Origin: Fictibacillus phosphorivorans
GTDB taxonomy: Bacteria; Bacillota; Bacilli; Bacillales; Fictibacillaceae
Assembly: GCF_001619875.1 (NCBI RefSeq)
Contig: NZ_LRFC01000008.1
Coordinates: 124,001-188,000, forward strand
Reading direction: 5' to 3'
DNA: 64,000 nt
The position numbers and the translations under genes are program-made. Numbering within the stretch: position 1 is the stretch's first letter; every line of letters begins with the position of its first letter. The notes under the pieces were generated by a model, which was given only the letters and a program-made list of their open reading frames with translations, had not been told where the DNA came from and did not search any database. Positions 15,409-23,798 of this stretch are shown in pieces.

Positions 15409-16497
15409 TTATTCGATAACACCCGATTCGACAACTTCGACTTCAGTTGTTACATTTATCTTTATATCAGGATATTGTTTTTGGAATTCTTTAAAATCCC
15501 ATCCTTTTTCACGCCTTCTAACTTGATCACCAAACCCTAGCGGATCAACTTTTAAACGTTGGAACTTGTTGATGATCGACTTTGCTTCACCGTGTACTTG
15601 TTTTTTAAATGTTTTTTCAATTAAAGCTATATTAGAGGCTTCCTCTAGATTCAACCAGTGTGGATACTCGTGTAACTCTCCAAGAATCTTTATCTTTACA
15701 TCAAACTGAGGTACACCATTCACTTTTTTTACTTTGTATGTTGTCGTTCCTTTAATATTACGTACAACAGCATGGCCTCTTCTTTTTCCTTTTTTAACCT
15801 CTACTTCATAATGTCCGGTTTTTGAACCCTCTAAAAGGACTTTAAACGCAAATGATTCTTTATGGTCTAGTTTACCCACATATTTTTCTCCTCTAAAGAG
15901 GGCGATACCTTCTAGTTGAATTGTTTTTTCCCGAGCTTTGATTATAGGTAAAAATGGGTCCATTCCTTCTCCATAATAGCTGTACAAAAAGACATGCAGG
16001 TTTGTTTTCGGTAAGTTTTCAGTATTTATATTTTGTTCAAGCATATCTGTAATGTACATGGACGGTAGAGGTGCTGCCGTGTAGTTTGTGGTCAATAGTT
16101 TATTCGTACTTCCATTTACAACAGCTAAGTATAAACGGTTCCCTACATTAGGGTCACGGTAAAGAGAATTTACAATCTCCAAGATGCCATTATCGGCAAA
16201 TCTGTCGTTAAATAGAACAACACGCAGCTGGCCTGTAGTTAATGTTTTAGGTGATTGAGTATTGAGCATTGACCGAATAAAACGGCTCGTATGAGAAACG
16301 GCTGTAAGCGTTTCAACTCGGACATTACCATCTGGGTTAAAGATAGGGTACGTTATGGTCCCTTTAATATTTTCATCCGGCAGTTCGTCAAAGCCGATTG
16401 CGTGCATCAGCTGTACTTCGTCAATAATCTGTTTAGGTACGCAACCAGAAAATAGCAGCACGATAAGTAATAGAATTAATCTGCCCTTTTTGATCAT
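15409..16497 (-). CDS. Spore germination receptor C-subunit lipoprotein (GerAC family)
   Basis: 362 residues with a lipoprotein signal peptide LLLIVLLFSGC (Cys 19). The GerAC-type N-terminal segment reads LMHAIGFDELPDENIKGTI. The C-terminal third has the family's basic helical domain (SIINKFQRLKVDPLGFGDQVRR), ending in FKEFQKQYPDIKINVTTEVEV. The C subunit sits on the outer face of the inner spore membrane and is needed for receptor function. It overlaps the A-subunit gene by 4 bp (ATGA, 16494-16497), so translation is coupled. A B-subunit permease gene, normally between or beside A and C, is absent from this operon. Confidence 0.93.
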   Translation of the reverse strand: MIKKGRLILLLIVLLFSGCVPKQIIDEVQLMHAIGFDELPDENIKGTITYPIFNPDGNVRVETLTAVSHTSRFIRSMLNTQSPKTLTTGQLRVVLFNDRFADNGILEIVNSLYRDPNVGNRLYLAVVNGSTNKLLTTNYTAAPLPSMYITDMLEQNINTENLPKTNLHVFLYSYYGEGMDPFLPIIKAREKTIQLEGIALFRGEKYVGKLDHKESFAFKVLLEGSKTGHYEVEVKKGKRRGHAVVRNIKGTTTYKVKKVNGVPQFDVKIKILGELHEYPHWLNLEEASNIALIEKTFKKQVHGEAKSIINKFQRLKVDPLGFGDQVRRREKGWDFKEFQKQYPDIKINVTTEVEVVESGVIE

Positions 16498-18017
16498 TCG
16501 TCTATGTCCTTCTTTTTTCTCATTTCTTTCACTTTATCTTTCGATGGAAGCTCTGTTCCTAACGAAATAGGACGTTTTAATAAACGATTGTAAGGCAGCC
16601 TGAAGACGGTATCCGTCATATCGAGCAACCGTGGAGGATAGATTGGCTGCATATAAGGTCTTCCAAGTGACTCTAAACGTAATAAATGGACTAATATAAA
16701 GGACATTGCGAGAATGATACCCACTCCGCCCCATAATGCAGCAAAAAAGATGAACGGAAAACGCAGAATCCGGATTGTATTTGCCATTTTATAAATAGGT
16801 GTTGTAAACGAAGCCAAGGCTGATAAGGAAACGATAATTAACAAAATGTTACTTGTTAGTCCTGCTTCAACAGATGCCTGACCGATAACAATACCACCTA
16901 CAATTCCAAGTGTTTGACCAACTTTTGTCGGAAGCCTTGCACCAGCTTCTCGCAACAATTCTATCGTTAATTCTAGAAACAAAACTTCTAATACAGGGGG
17001 AAACGGAATATTTACACGAGAAGAAATTAATGGTGCCAGCAAATCCTTTGGAATCATCTGATAGTGAAACGTTAAAACAGCTACATAAAGCGGTGTCGCG
17101 AAGGTTGAGAAAATAACAGATATAAAGCGTATGAATCGGAAAAGCGAGCCTAGTATCCATGTTAGATAATAGTCTTCTGGTGAAGCAAAATATTCAGATA
17201 TTCCGGTAGGCCCTAAAAGCGCTTGTGGAGAGCCTTCAGACAAAATTGCGATTTGTCCATAGTTCAACATGGCTACTACACGGTCTGGCCGTTCGGTTGT
17301 AATCAACTGTGGAAAAACGGATTTGGTGTTATCAGATATGATCTGTTCCAAGTAGGAACTGTCTGGAATAATCTCTAGTTCTATATCTTTAATCCTCTGC
17401 ATGACGGTATTAAGATTCTCTTGATCTGCTACTCCTTCAAGATAAGCAATAATAACACGCGTTTTTGAAAATTTTCCGATTACGATCTCTTTAAAGCGTA
17501 GTTCTGGAACGGGCAGCCTTCTTCTGATTAAATACAAGTTGCTGTCTAAGTTCTCGATAAATGCTTCTTTCGGTCCAATAACGGAAAACTCAATTTCCGA
17601 AACAGAAACAGGACGGTTTGTCGCAAAGTTTTCAGCACGAATGATGGCACATTCTTCGTCATACTCACCAAATTGAACCACAATAAAACCACGAAGCAGT
17701 TTATTTTGAATCTCTTTTATATCATTTGTAATCGTAACACTTTCAATAGGCAGAATATCTTTTAAGTCTTTTAACGATTTAAAATCTTTATTGTGTATCA
17801 GATAAGGTAGTACATCACGATGAAGAAGTTCTCCATCGATCATCGCCTTATAATAAGAGATAAAGATAGAGTGGTGGACAGTCTTTTGCGGATAGTGAAT
17901 AAAGTCAGCCGATTCTAAAGAGTTATCGATTAATTCTCTAATATGACCGAATGTATTATTGGATAAATCTATCGTATGGGTTTGCTCTTTTGGTTTCTTT
18001 TTTAGCCATTTCAACAT
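16494..18017 (-). CDS. Spore germination receptor A-subunit (GerAA family)
   Basis: 507-residue membrane protein. A soluble N-terminal half contains VQFGEYDEECAIIRAENFATNRPVSVSE-type family sequence and IEFSVIGPKEAFIENLDSNL. The membrane half includes LLGPTGISEYFASPEDYY, REAGARLPTKVGQTLGIVGG and RFPFIFFAALWGGVGI. A subunits form the oligomeric channel/core of the nutrient germination receptor. The open frame begins at a GTG inside the AGAGGTG ribosome site; the ATG at 18017 with 8-nt spacing was chosen. A sigma-G-type promoter lies just upstream. The gene is followed directly by the C subunit without a B subunit. Confidence 0.93.
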   Translation of the reverse strand: MLKWLKKKPKEQTHTIDLSNNTFGHIRELIDNSLESADFIHYPQKTVHHSIFISYYKAMIDGELLHRDVLPYLIHNKDFKSLKDLKDILPIESVTITNDIKEIQNKLLRGFIVVQFGEYDEECAIIRAENFATNRPVSVSEIEFSVIGPKEAFIENLDSNLYLIRRRLPVPELRFKEIVIGKFSKTRVIIAYLEGVADQENLNTVMQRIKDIELEIIPDSSYLEQIISDNTKSVFPQLITTERPDRVVAMLNYGQIAILSEGSPQALLGPTGISEYFASPEDYYLTWILGSLFRFIRFISVIFSTFATPLYVAVLTFHYQMIPKDLLAPLISSRVNIPFPPVLEVLFLELTIELLREAGARLPTKVGQTLGIVGGIVIGQASVEAGLTSNILLIIVSLSALASFTTPIYKMANTIRILRFPFIFFAALWGGVGIILAMSFILVHLLRLESLGRPYMQPIYPPRLLDMTDTVFRLPYNRLLKRPISLGTELPSKDKVKEMRKKKDIDE

Positions 18018-18043
18018 GATGTCCACACCTCTATTCTATCTCT

Positions 18044-18073
18044 TAATATGAGAAAAGAATACTCGAAATATAC
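18044..18073 (-). promoter_or_regulatory. Probable sigma-G promoter of the ger operon
   Basis: On the minus strand GTATA (18069-18073), 18 nt, then CATATTA (18044-18050), close to the forespore sigma-G pattern GMATR-N18-CATNMTA with one mismatch in each box. Ger receptor operons are sigma-G dependent in Bacillus. It abuts the terminator of the upstream gene. Confidence 0.6.
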
Positions 18074-18104
18074 AAAAAAGCATTCCGGTCGTATGCCGGA
18101 ATGC
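18073..18104 (-). terminator. Terminator after the UMP kinase paralogue
   Basis: Nine-bp perfect stem GCATTCCGG (18080-18088) with 18096-18104 and a 7-nt loop. Six T follow on the minus strand. Confidence 0.9.
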
Positions 18105-18143
18105 CTTAATAGACTAGACTGTTTCGTGTCTATGAAACCTTGT

Positions 18144-18878
18144 TTAAACAAGGGCTGTTTCAATATTGTGACTGATAAATGTACCAACATCCTGTCCTGT
18201 ACAAATCTTGAGAAAGGATCCTTCTTGGTTAAAATCAAAAAGATGGATCGGCAATCCATGATCACGTGCCAAAATGAGAGCAGATTGATCCATCACTTTT
18301 AAGTTATTGCGAATTGCTTCATCATAATGCAAAGTTGCATACTTCCTTGCCTGTTTAAATCGATTAGGATCACTGTCATACACTCCATCAACTCCTTGTT
18401 TCGCACAAAGTATTGCATCACAATTCATTTCTAGTGCTCGTTGCACCGCAGGGTAGTCGGTAGTTACGTAGGGTTGCCCGTTGCCGCCAGCAAAAATGAC
18501 AACATATCCTTTGTTTAAATGGTGAACCGCCCTCAATCGAATATAAGGCTCTGCTACTGCACTGATTGGAACAGAACTCATTACCCGCACTTCTTGATCC
18601 ATTTTACTTTTTAAGACACCTCTAAGCATTAAACTGTTAATGACGGTTCCTAACGTACCAATCTGATCTGCTTCTACCCTTTCAATACCCCAATACTCTG
18701 CAAGGTTGCCTCTGAAGATATTTCCTCCGCCCACCACGATTGCGACTTCAATTCCTTTTTCAATTACGGACAAAACTTCTTTTGCGATGTGATTTAGAGA
18801 AAGATGATCAAACCCTGTTCCCTGTTGGCCAGCCAGAGCTCCGCCACTTAGTTTAATGAGTACACGTTTATAACGCAT
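18144..18878 (-). CDS. Divergent UMP kinase (PyrH paralogue)
   Basis: 244-residue amino-acid-kinase-fold protein of the bacterial UMP kinase family, which phosphorylates UMP with ATP. Clear motifs: VLIKLSGGALAG, VVGGGNIFRG, EADQIGTLGTVINSLML, AKQGVDGVYDSDP and LKVMDQSALILARDHG. It departs from usual PyrH in several places: AGGNGQPYVTTDYPAVQRA replaces the standard GTGNPYFTTDTAA-type loop and ATVINAL-type text is altered. It is also outside the rpsB-tsf-pyrH-frr cluster, where the housekeeping copy is normally found. I therefore call it a second, divergent copy. It is monocistronic, with its own promoter, leader ORF, attenuator and terminator. Its substrate could differ from UMP. Confidence 0.85.
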   Translation of the reverse strand: MRYKRVLIKLSGGALAGQQGTGFDHLSLNHIAKEVLSVIEKGIEVAIVVGGGNIFRGNLAEYWGIERVEADQIGTLGTVINSLMLRGVLKSKMDQEVRVMSSVPISAVAEPYIRLRAVHHLNKGYVVIFAGGNGQPYVTTDYPAVQRALEMNCDAILCAKQGVDGVYDSDPNRFKQARKYATLHYDEAIRNNLKVMDQSALILARDHGLPIHLFDFNQEGSFLKICTGQDVGTFISHNIETALV

Positions 18879-18896
18879 CTGCTTCCCTCCCTTTCT

Positions 18897-19007
18897 TCAT
18901 GCACAAAAAAAGAACAAATGACAATGGATAACGTCATCTGTTCTTTCAATTAACCAGCGAATATGTGGAATTAGATGTGTATTTCTTTTTTGTACAAATT
19001 CCATCAT
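18897..19007 (-). CDS. Leader peptide ORF (36 codons) ahead of the UMP kinase paralogue
   Basis: ATG at 19007 (or the next codon, 19004), 5 or 8 nt after AAAGGAGG. The peptide begins MMEFVQKRNTH and ends HLFFFCA. It is read straight through both arms of the terminator hairpin and stops just past the T-run. Arrangement with promoter, strong ribosome site and overlapping terminator is typical of translation-coupled attenuation. A progressing ribosome would melt the hairpin. Which signal slows or speeds it is unknown. Confidence 0.65.
   Translation of the reverse strand: MMEFVQKRNTHLIPHIRWLIERTDDVIHCHLFFFCA
18903..18946 (-). terminator. Leader terminator (attenuator) ahead of the UMP kinase paralogue
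   Basis: Stem of 14 bp with one G-U pair: AAAGAACAAATGAC (18909-18922) with 18933-18946, a 10-nt loop, then a seven-T run on the minus strand, ending about 25 nt before the kinase start. The 3' arm and T-run can alternatively pair with GTACAAAAAAGAA (18983-18995, inside the leader ORF) with one bulged base, giving a possible antiterminator. Confidence 0.82.
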
Positions 19008-19030
19008 AACCGCCTCCTTTTTCTTCCAAC

Positions 19031-19060
19031 ATTATATACACAGCAGCTTGTGTAAGTGAA
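19031..19060 (-). promoter_or_regulatory. Sigma-A promoter for leader and UMP kinase paralogue
   Basis: On the minus strand TTCACT (19055-19060), 18-nt spacer, TATAAT (19031-19036). Transcription would begin a few bases before the leader ribosome site. Confidence 0.65.
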
Positions 19061-19279
19061 GTAAAAGATATTTTATCTTATAGAATAGCTCCGATTTCCA
19101 AACTTACAAATTCCTCCAGGTAACCCTTAAACAGAAGTTTTTTTATCAGAGAAAAAAAATGGGTCAAATTTGAACCTATTTTTTAGTAATTTAGACAAGT
19201 TGCCTATGCCTTTTCATTAGAGTGATACATATAATGCATGGACAAGAGTAGTCAAAATCATTATCAGGAGGAAATATTT

Positions 19280-20056
19280 TTGAAGAATAACAACTGTCCA
19301 ACAAAACTTTCTTCAAGAGAGTTATGCAAATTATTGGGTCAAAAGATTAAGGTTAATACTGGTGGCCCAGAGTCAAGAGTAGGGAGATTGGTTTGTGTAG
19401 GCGAAGACTTCCTTGCGATTGAATCATTTGATAAAGATGGTAAAGGTAAAGGCAAGGGTCGTAATGATAAAGAATTAATTTTTTATCAACTATTCCATGT
19501 AAAAGCAATCGTAATTGAAGCAGATGAATTGTGCTGTTGGAAAAAATCAAAAAAATGCACAAAAGATACTTTCTGCAACGTATTAAGACACTTTATCAAC
19601 CACAAAGTTAAAATTAACCGCGGGGGTCCAAACAGCGTAGAAGGTGTTCTTGTAGCCGTAAACAATAGCACGCTTGAATTAGTTCGCGGAGATGAAATCA
19701 TTTTTGTAACGATCCTTCATATTAAGAGCTTCAGCCAAATTGGCGGATGCCATGAAAGCAGCTCTCACAAAAAGGAATCTTCTCATAAGAAAGAATCTTC
19801 TCATAAAGACGATAAAAAAGAATCTTCATCATCTTCATCTTCTTCATCTTCTTCTCATAAGAAAGAATCTTCTCACAAGAAAGAGTCTTCTCATAAGAAA
19901 GAGTCTTCTCATAAGAAAGAGTCTTCTCATAAGAAACATGAGTCTTCCTCTTCTTCTAGTAGTAAACAATGGAAGAAAAGAAAAAAGAAAGGTTGCTGCG
20001 GTGAAGGACCAAAAAAATTAGGTAACCCGCGGGAACAAGGCTGGTTTAAACTGTAA
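19280..20056 (+). CDS. cotB: CotB-like outer spore coat protein
   Basis: 258 residues. The N-terminal part holds two related copies of a small beta domain (LGQKIKVNTGGPESRVGRLV and INHKVKINRGGPNSVEGVLV), each followed by a hydrophobic strand and an IxHIKxF-like end. The C-terminal third is a low-complexity region of HKKESS repeats and long serine runs, then a basic RKKKGCCGEGPKKLG tail. This layout is that of CotB, a surface coat protein in B. subtilis whose serine-rich repeats are phosphorylated by CotH. The frame opens at 19238 without a ribosome site; TTG at 19280, 8 nt after CAGGAGG, was chosen. A CATATAATG sequence (about 19228) resembles a sigma-K -10 element. Confidence 0.82.
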   Translation: MKNNNCPTKLSSRELCKLLGQKIKVNTGGPESRVGRLVCVGEDFLAIESFDKDGKGKGKGRNDKELIFYQLFHVKAIVIEADELCCWKKSKKCTKDTFCNVLRHFINHKVKINRGGPNSVEGVLVAVNNSTLELVRGDEIIFVTILHIKSFSQIGGCHESSSHKKESSHKKESSHKDDKKESSSSSSSSSSSHKKESSHKKESSHKKESSHKKESSHKKHESSSSSSSKQWKKRKKKGCCGEGPKKLGNPREQGWFKL

Positions 20057-20067
20057 TTTTATGTATC

Positions 20068-20099
20068 GTCCTGTTTTCTTTGGAAAACAGGACTTTATA
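20068..20099 (+). terminator. Hairpin after the CotB-like gene
   Basis: Eleven-bp perfect stem GTCCTGTTTTC (20068-20078) with 20083-20093 and loop TTTG. Only a weak T-rich tail (TTTATAT) follows, so termination may be partial and allow expression of the next gene. Confidence 0.7.
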
Positions 20100-20163
20100 T
20101 GCTTTAGGACAGGAAAGATGGATGCTCTCCTAGCGGGGGAGTATCAATCATAGGAGGATTTTT

Positions 20164-20829
20164 TTGAGCATTTTTAACAAACTTGTTGGAGAAACCGTTG
20201 AGCTATCTATTAGCGGTAACAAAACGATTACGGGTATTTTAATCGATATCGGATCAGATATAATCGTAATTTATGACGGTAAACAATTTTTATATGTACC
20301 AAAAATCCACATTCATCGTATAAACAGCACAGATTTTGATACAGATATAGAAAAACCAGAAAGTTTACCTATCGGATCAGAAGAGGAGTCATACTCACTT
20401 AGAAAAGTATTATTGAACGCAAAAGGGTTATTTGCTGAGGTTTTTATTACAAGCAATCAATCTATCCATGGATATATTACTACGATCATGAATGATTACT
20501 TCACTTTTTACTCGCCTGTTTATAGCATTATGCTCATACCCATGCAGCATTTGAAATGGCTTATTCCTTATCATGTCGGTGAACGGCCATACACACTTTC
20601 TAATGAAGAATTGCCACTGGTGCCTTTTCAGATGACATTGGCCAGAACTTTTTCGGAAGAATGTAAAAAATACAAAGACAAACTTGTCATTTTTGATCTT
20701 GGCAACGATCCAAATAAAATTGGAAAACTAGTTACTATGGATAACAAACATATACAATTGACCATCGGAAGAAATGAAACCGTATTTATTAATATACAGC
20801 ACATTAAAACACTTCATCTACCAAAATAA
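20164..20829 (+). CDS. CotB-related protein with LSm-like repeat domains
   Basis: 221 residues. It has the same kind of small beta-repeat as the preceding CotB-like protein: LVGETVELSISGNKTITGILIDIG at the start with a VPKIHIHRI end, then a central copy and a C-terminal copy ending INIQHIKTLHLPK. It lacks the serine/lysine tail and has no signal peptide or membrane helix. It is probably a spore coat or coat-associated protein; the precise role is unknown. The start is TTG at 20164, 6 nt after AGGAGG. It lies 107 bp after the CotB-like gene on the same strand, likely coexpressed in the mother cell. Confidence 0.7.
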   Translation: MSIFNKLVGETVELSISGNKTITGILIDIGSDIIVIYDGKQFLYVPKIHIHRINSTDFDTDIEKPESLPIGSEEESYSLRKVLLNAKGLFAEVFITSNQSIHGYITTIMNDYFTFYSPVYSIMLIPMQHLKWLIPYHVGERPYTLSNEELPLVPFQMTLARTFSEECKKYKDKLVIFDLGNDPNKIGKLVTMDNKHIQLTIGRNETVFINIQHIKTLHLPK

Positions 20830-20864
20830 ATAAAAAGCTTCGCATGTCAGCGAAGTTTTTATTT
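20828..20864. terminator. Bidirectional terminator
   Basis: Stem AAAAAGCTTCGC/GCGAAGTTTTT (20832-20843 with 20850-20860), A-rich on the left and T-rich on the right. It ends the coat genes and may also serve the convergent ZIP gene. Confidence 0.82.
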
Positions 20865-20919
20865 ATGCTCTTTTTAAAGGATTCTCCAAAAACAGCTCTA
20901 TTGGGTTAGGATTCTTTGA

Positions 20920-21648
20920 TTATGAAAAATGAGTCAGGACCAATGATGATAACAGTCCTAACGAGGTAATAAAACCAACGGCAACACCAGCATCCTCATG
21001 TGCTTCCGGAAGCATCGTGGAGGATACCATTGCCATGATGGCTCCTCCGGCAAAGGCACCGATCAACGAAAGTGAAGCTACCGATGCTTGTTCTAGAAAG
21101 ACAAAGCCAAGAAAAGCTGCGAGAGAAGATATGAAAAATACAGAAATCCACATACCGATAATTTTGCGTTTCGAAAAACCCTCTTTTAATAATCCGATCG
21201 AGCTTGATAACCCTTCAGGGAAATTACTTAAAAAAATGGCAACGACAAGCAGCCAGCTTACTTTACTATGATCGATTAAGCTTGCACCTATTAGAACAGA
21301 TTCAGGAATGGCATCAAGGAGTGTTCCAAAAAAGATAGCAATGCCTACCCCTTTTATTTTCTTATCTCCTGATTTCTTCCTTTCGTGTCCACCTTTTTTT
21401 GCAAGAATACTATTTATGACTGTAAATATGGTTGAACCTAGAATAAACCCGATGGCTGTAACCATTAAATTGCTTTGTTCAACAGCTTCTATTAAAAGTT
21501 CGAAGGAAACAGCTCCTATTAAAATGCCTGTTCCAAAAGCCATGACCCATGCTGTCCATTTTTTTGGAATATGAAACGCAAGTGCTGCAAAACATCCTAG
21601 CAGGACAGCAGAACCTGCTATTCCTCCCCAAAAAGCGGCCTGTAGCAT
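20920..21648 (-). CDS. ZIP-family divalent metal transporter
   Basis: 242-residue membrane protein with about eight helices. ZIP/GufA-type signatures are FGTLLDAIPESVLIGASL, SNFPEGLSSSIGL and TMLPEAHEDAG, with metal-coordinating Asn, Pro, Glu and His in helices 4 and 5. ZIP proteins carry Zn, Fe or Mn, usually inward; specificity cannot be told. The spacer upstream contains AACGATAATCATAAT (about 21695-21709), vaguely like a Fur/Zur-type operator, but the symmetry is poor. The start has a GAGGAG site. Convergent with the coat genes. Confidence 0.87.
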   Translation of the reverse strand: MLQAAFWGGIAGSAVLLGCFAALAFHIPKKWTAWVMAFGTGILIGAVSFELLIEAVEQSNLMVTAIGFILGSTIFTVINSILAKKGGHERKKSGDKKIKGVGIAIFFGTLLDAIPESVLIGASLIDHSKVSWLLVVAIFLSNFPEGLSSSIGLLKEGFSKRKIIGMWISVFFISSLAAFLGFVFLEQASVASLSLIGAFAGGAIMAMVSSTMLPEAHEDAGVAVGFITSLGLLSSLVLTHFS

Positions 21649-21830
21649 TCTTATTTAACTCCTCTCAATTTTTTTATGAGCTTACTTTAATAGTAACGAT
21701 AATCATAATGCTAGAATCGATAGTATTAAAACGTTCTTTATTTTCTCACTCATCCAATTCATTTCACGTTAACCACGATTATATTCACATTCATTGAAAA
21801 TCACATGAAACCTCAGTGAATGAACCGATG

Positions 21831-21874
21831 AAAAATGACCCACAAAGGTTAAGGTTCACCTTTATGAGTCATTT
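21831..21874 (-). terminator. Terminator after the TM_helix-repeat gene
   Basis: Seventeen-bp nearly perfect stem (21833-21849 with 21858-21874, G-U pairs included), followed by T-rich sequence on the minus strand. Confidence 0.85.
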
Positions 21875-21897
21875 CTATTCTCCTATTTATTTATGGA

Positions 21898-23643
21898 TTA
21901 GAAATCATTTCTTTTTGGGTCATTCTTGTTGATGCCAAATTCATCGCTTGGTGTGTTCAAGTGATCAAACTGTCTATCCTTTGCGATGGTATGAGGCTTA
22001 TCCATATTTGGTGTTGTTGAAACATCTTGCTGTTTTGAAGAATCTGTACGGAAGTCTTTTAATGAAGTCTTATCTTTCCACTCCGCTGGGTCCGGGCTTC
22101 CGATCGTTGTCTGTTCCATTCGTCGTCCCCATTTATTCAGCGTACGACCAGCAGCATCTCGTCCACCTAGGCCGAAAGCAAGGCCAAAAGCAAGGGTGAA
22201 TCCACCTAATATCAAAATGAACGCAGCGTTTACGATTGTTTTTGCTACTCCAAGCTGATCGAGAGCCATGAAGAACGCGAGCGTAATAATCGTATACTTT
22301 GCAATATTACCTAAAAGCTTGCCTTCTGCCTGTTGTTTCACCATGCTTTGAACGACACGTTTTACAAGGTCTCCAGCATAGAATCCGATTCCAAGTACCA
22401 ACACAGCCGTTAAAACCATCGGGATATAAGCAAGGACAACAGATAGTATGCTAACTAAACTTTCAAGATTAACGAGTTGCAATGCCTCAATAGTAAAGAG
22501 AAGTACAACAACTACCTGAGCGGCATATCCGATGATCTCTGAGATGGTAAACGTTTGGTTTGTCTTATGAAGAGATCCAAGTCCCATCTTGTGAAAGATA
22601 CCGTTGAATCCAACTCGTTCTAATAACGAAGTAACTGCTCTTTTCACCCATTTACCTAGCCATAATCCTACAGCTACTAAGATGATAGCTACGATAATAT
22701 TCGGAATCATGTCCATAATCTGGCCTAACATACCGATTGCCGGGCCGGATATTCCATTGATGTCCAGTGTTTCAAGTGCAGAAATTACAACAGGAATTAA
22801 GATAAAAACGTATACGATTGTTCCAATTAGTTGTGAAAGAGATGTTTTCTCTAATGCGCGTTCAGCACCCATTTTGTTGGCTAAACGGTCTGTTCCGATG
22901 CTTTGTAAGAAATTTACGAGAATCTCCTTAACGATTTTAGCAACTAACCATCCTACAAAAAGAATGATAGCTGCTCCAAGAAGTTTTGGTAAGAAAGCAA
23001 AGAATCCCGTTAACATGCCTTCTAATGGCTCAGAGATAGCATCAATTCCTAATGCAGATAAAACAGCAGGAAGGAATAAGAGTAATGTAAGGTAAAATAC
23101 TGCTTTTGAAGCTGAGATAACCGCTTTGTCAGATTGATTCGGATCTCGAGTAAGCTTCCAGCGATGCAATAATCTTTCGAAACGTGTGTTTTGTCCTAAT
23201 TTTTTTACAAGTATAGATAATCCAGATGCGATCAGCCAAGCAACAGCCGCGATTAAAGCTGCTTTTAATAAGTTAGGAATGGCTGCTGCAATTACACCTA
23301 ATGCGTTTGAAATCGGCTGTGCAACATACGGAAGGCTAAGCATGTTTAAGAACATAACAATTGCCACTGCCATTAAGATCCAAAATACTACTTTACTAAT
23401 AATTTCTTCTGAAGAATATGTTCCAGATCTCTTATGTTCAACTTGTTCCCCATCTGAGTCAGGTCTCATCCACCTTGCGACTTTATTGTCAAAGTCAGTT
23501 TTGTGGAGAGCTTTTTTGACTGCTTTGGCAACTAGAGAAGCGATAAGCCAGCCAATTAACAATACTAAAATAGCTAGAAGCAAATCAGGCAGTCTTCCCA
23601 AATAAGCCATCCACGAATCCGTTACTCCATTGTAATCGTACAT
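21898..23643 (-). CDS. Five-repeat TM_helix membrane protein (MscS-related)
   Basis: 581 residues. The same module, a PxLLxAxxxLxxGWLxAxxVKxxxxxxL helix followed by an amphipathic segment, occurs five times (starting near residues 17, 120, 215, 307 and 402). Examples are LLLAILVLLIGWLIASLVAK and IILFVGWLVAKIVKEIL. This is the conserved TM_helix repeat seen in a group of proteins related to mechanosensitive channels. It has no MscS beta domain; the C-terminal 90 residues are hydrophilic and end with NKNDPKRNDF. It is probably an oligomeric membrane protein, possibly a channel, but function is unproven. The start has an AAAGGAGGA site. Monocistronic. Confidence 0.8.
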   Translation of the reverse strand: MYDYNGVTDSWMAYLGRLPDLLLAILVLLIGWLIASLVAKAVKKALHKTDFDNKVARWMRPDSDGEQVEHKRSGTYSSEEIISKVVFWILMAVAIVMFLNMLSLPYVAQPISNALGVIAAAIPNLLKAALIAAVAWLIASGLSILVKKLGQNTRFERLLHRWKLTRDPNQSDKAVISASKAVFYLTLLLFLPAVLSALGIDAISEPLEGMLTGFFAFLPKLLGAAIILFVGWLVAKIVKEILVNFLQSIGTDRLANKMGAERALEKTSLSQLIGTIVYVFILIPVVISALETLDINGISGPAIGMLGQIMDMIPNIIVAIILVAVGLWLGKWVKRAVTSLLERVGFNGIFHKMGLGSLHKTNQTFTISEIIGYAAQVVVVLLFTIEALQLVNLESLVSILSVVLAYIPMVLTAVLVLGIGFYAGDLVKRVVQSMVKQQAEGKLLGNIAKYTIITLAFFMALDQLGVAKTIVNAAFILILGGFTLAFGLAFGLGGRDAAGRTLNKWGRRMEQTTIGSPDPAEWKDKTSLKDFRTDSSKQQDVSTTPNMDKPHTIAKDRQFDHLNTPSDEFGINKNDPKRNDF

Positions 23644-23751
23644 ATTCTTCCTCCTTTTATGGTTACATTTATTGACCTCTACATAAGCTCTACTTTCCCA
23701 AACACTTAATCAATTAAACTAGAACCTGATAAATGAAAGACAAGGATATAT

Positions 23752-23780
23752 TTTACAAATCATGAAAATTTCGATATAAT
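23752..23780 (+). promoter_or_regulatory. Strong sigma-A promoter of the ABC-2 operon
   Basis: TTTACA (23752-23757), exactly 17 nt, TATAAT (23775-23780). It lies 194 bp ahead of the first structural gene and about 30 bp ahead of a leader ORF. Confidence 0.85.
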
Positions 23781-23798
23781 GCGTATATTGCATACTAG

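Noticed and set aside
18138-18153. CCTTGTTTAAACAAGG palindrome at the end of the UMP kinase paralogue
   Set aside because: It is a perfect 16-bp palindrome but lies across the last codons of the gene, next to a normal terminator; probably chance.
21691-21712. Fur/Zur operator upstream of the ZIP gene
   Set aside because: AACGATAATCATAAT has only partial dyad symmetry and does not fit the Fur 7-1-7 or Zur consensus well enough to claim.
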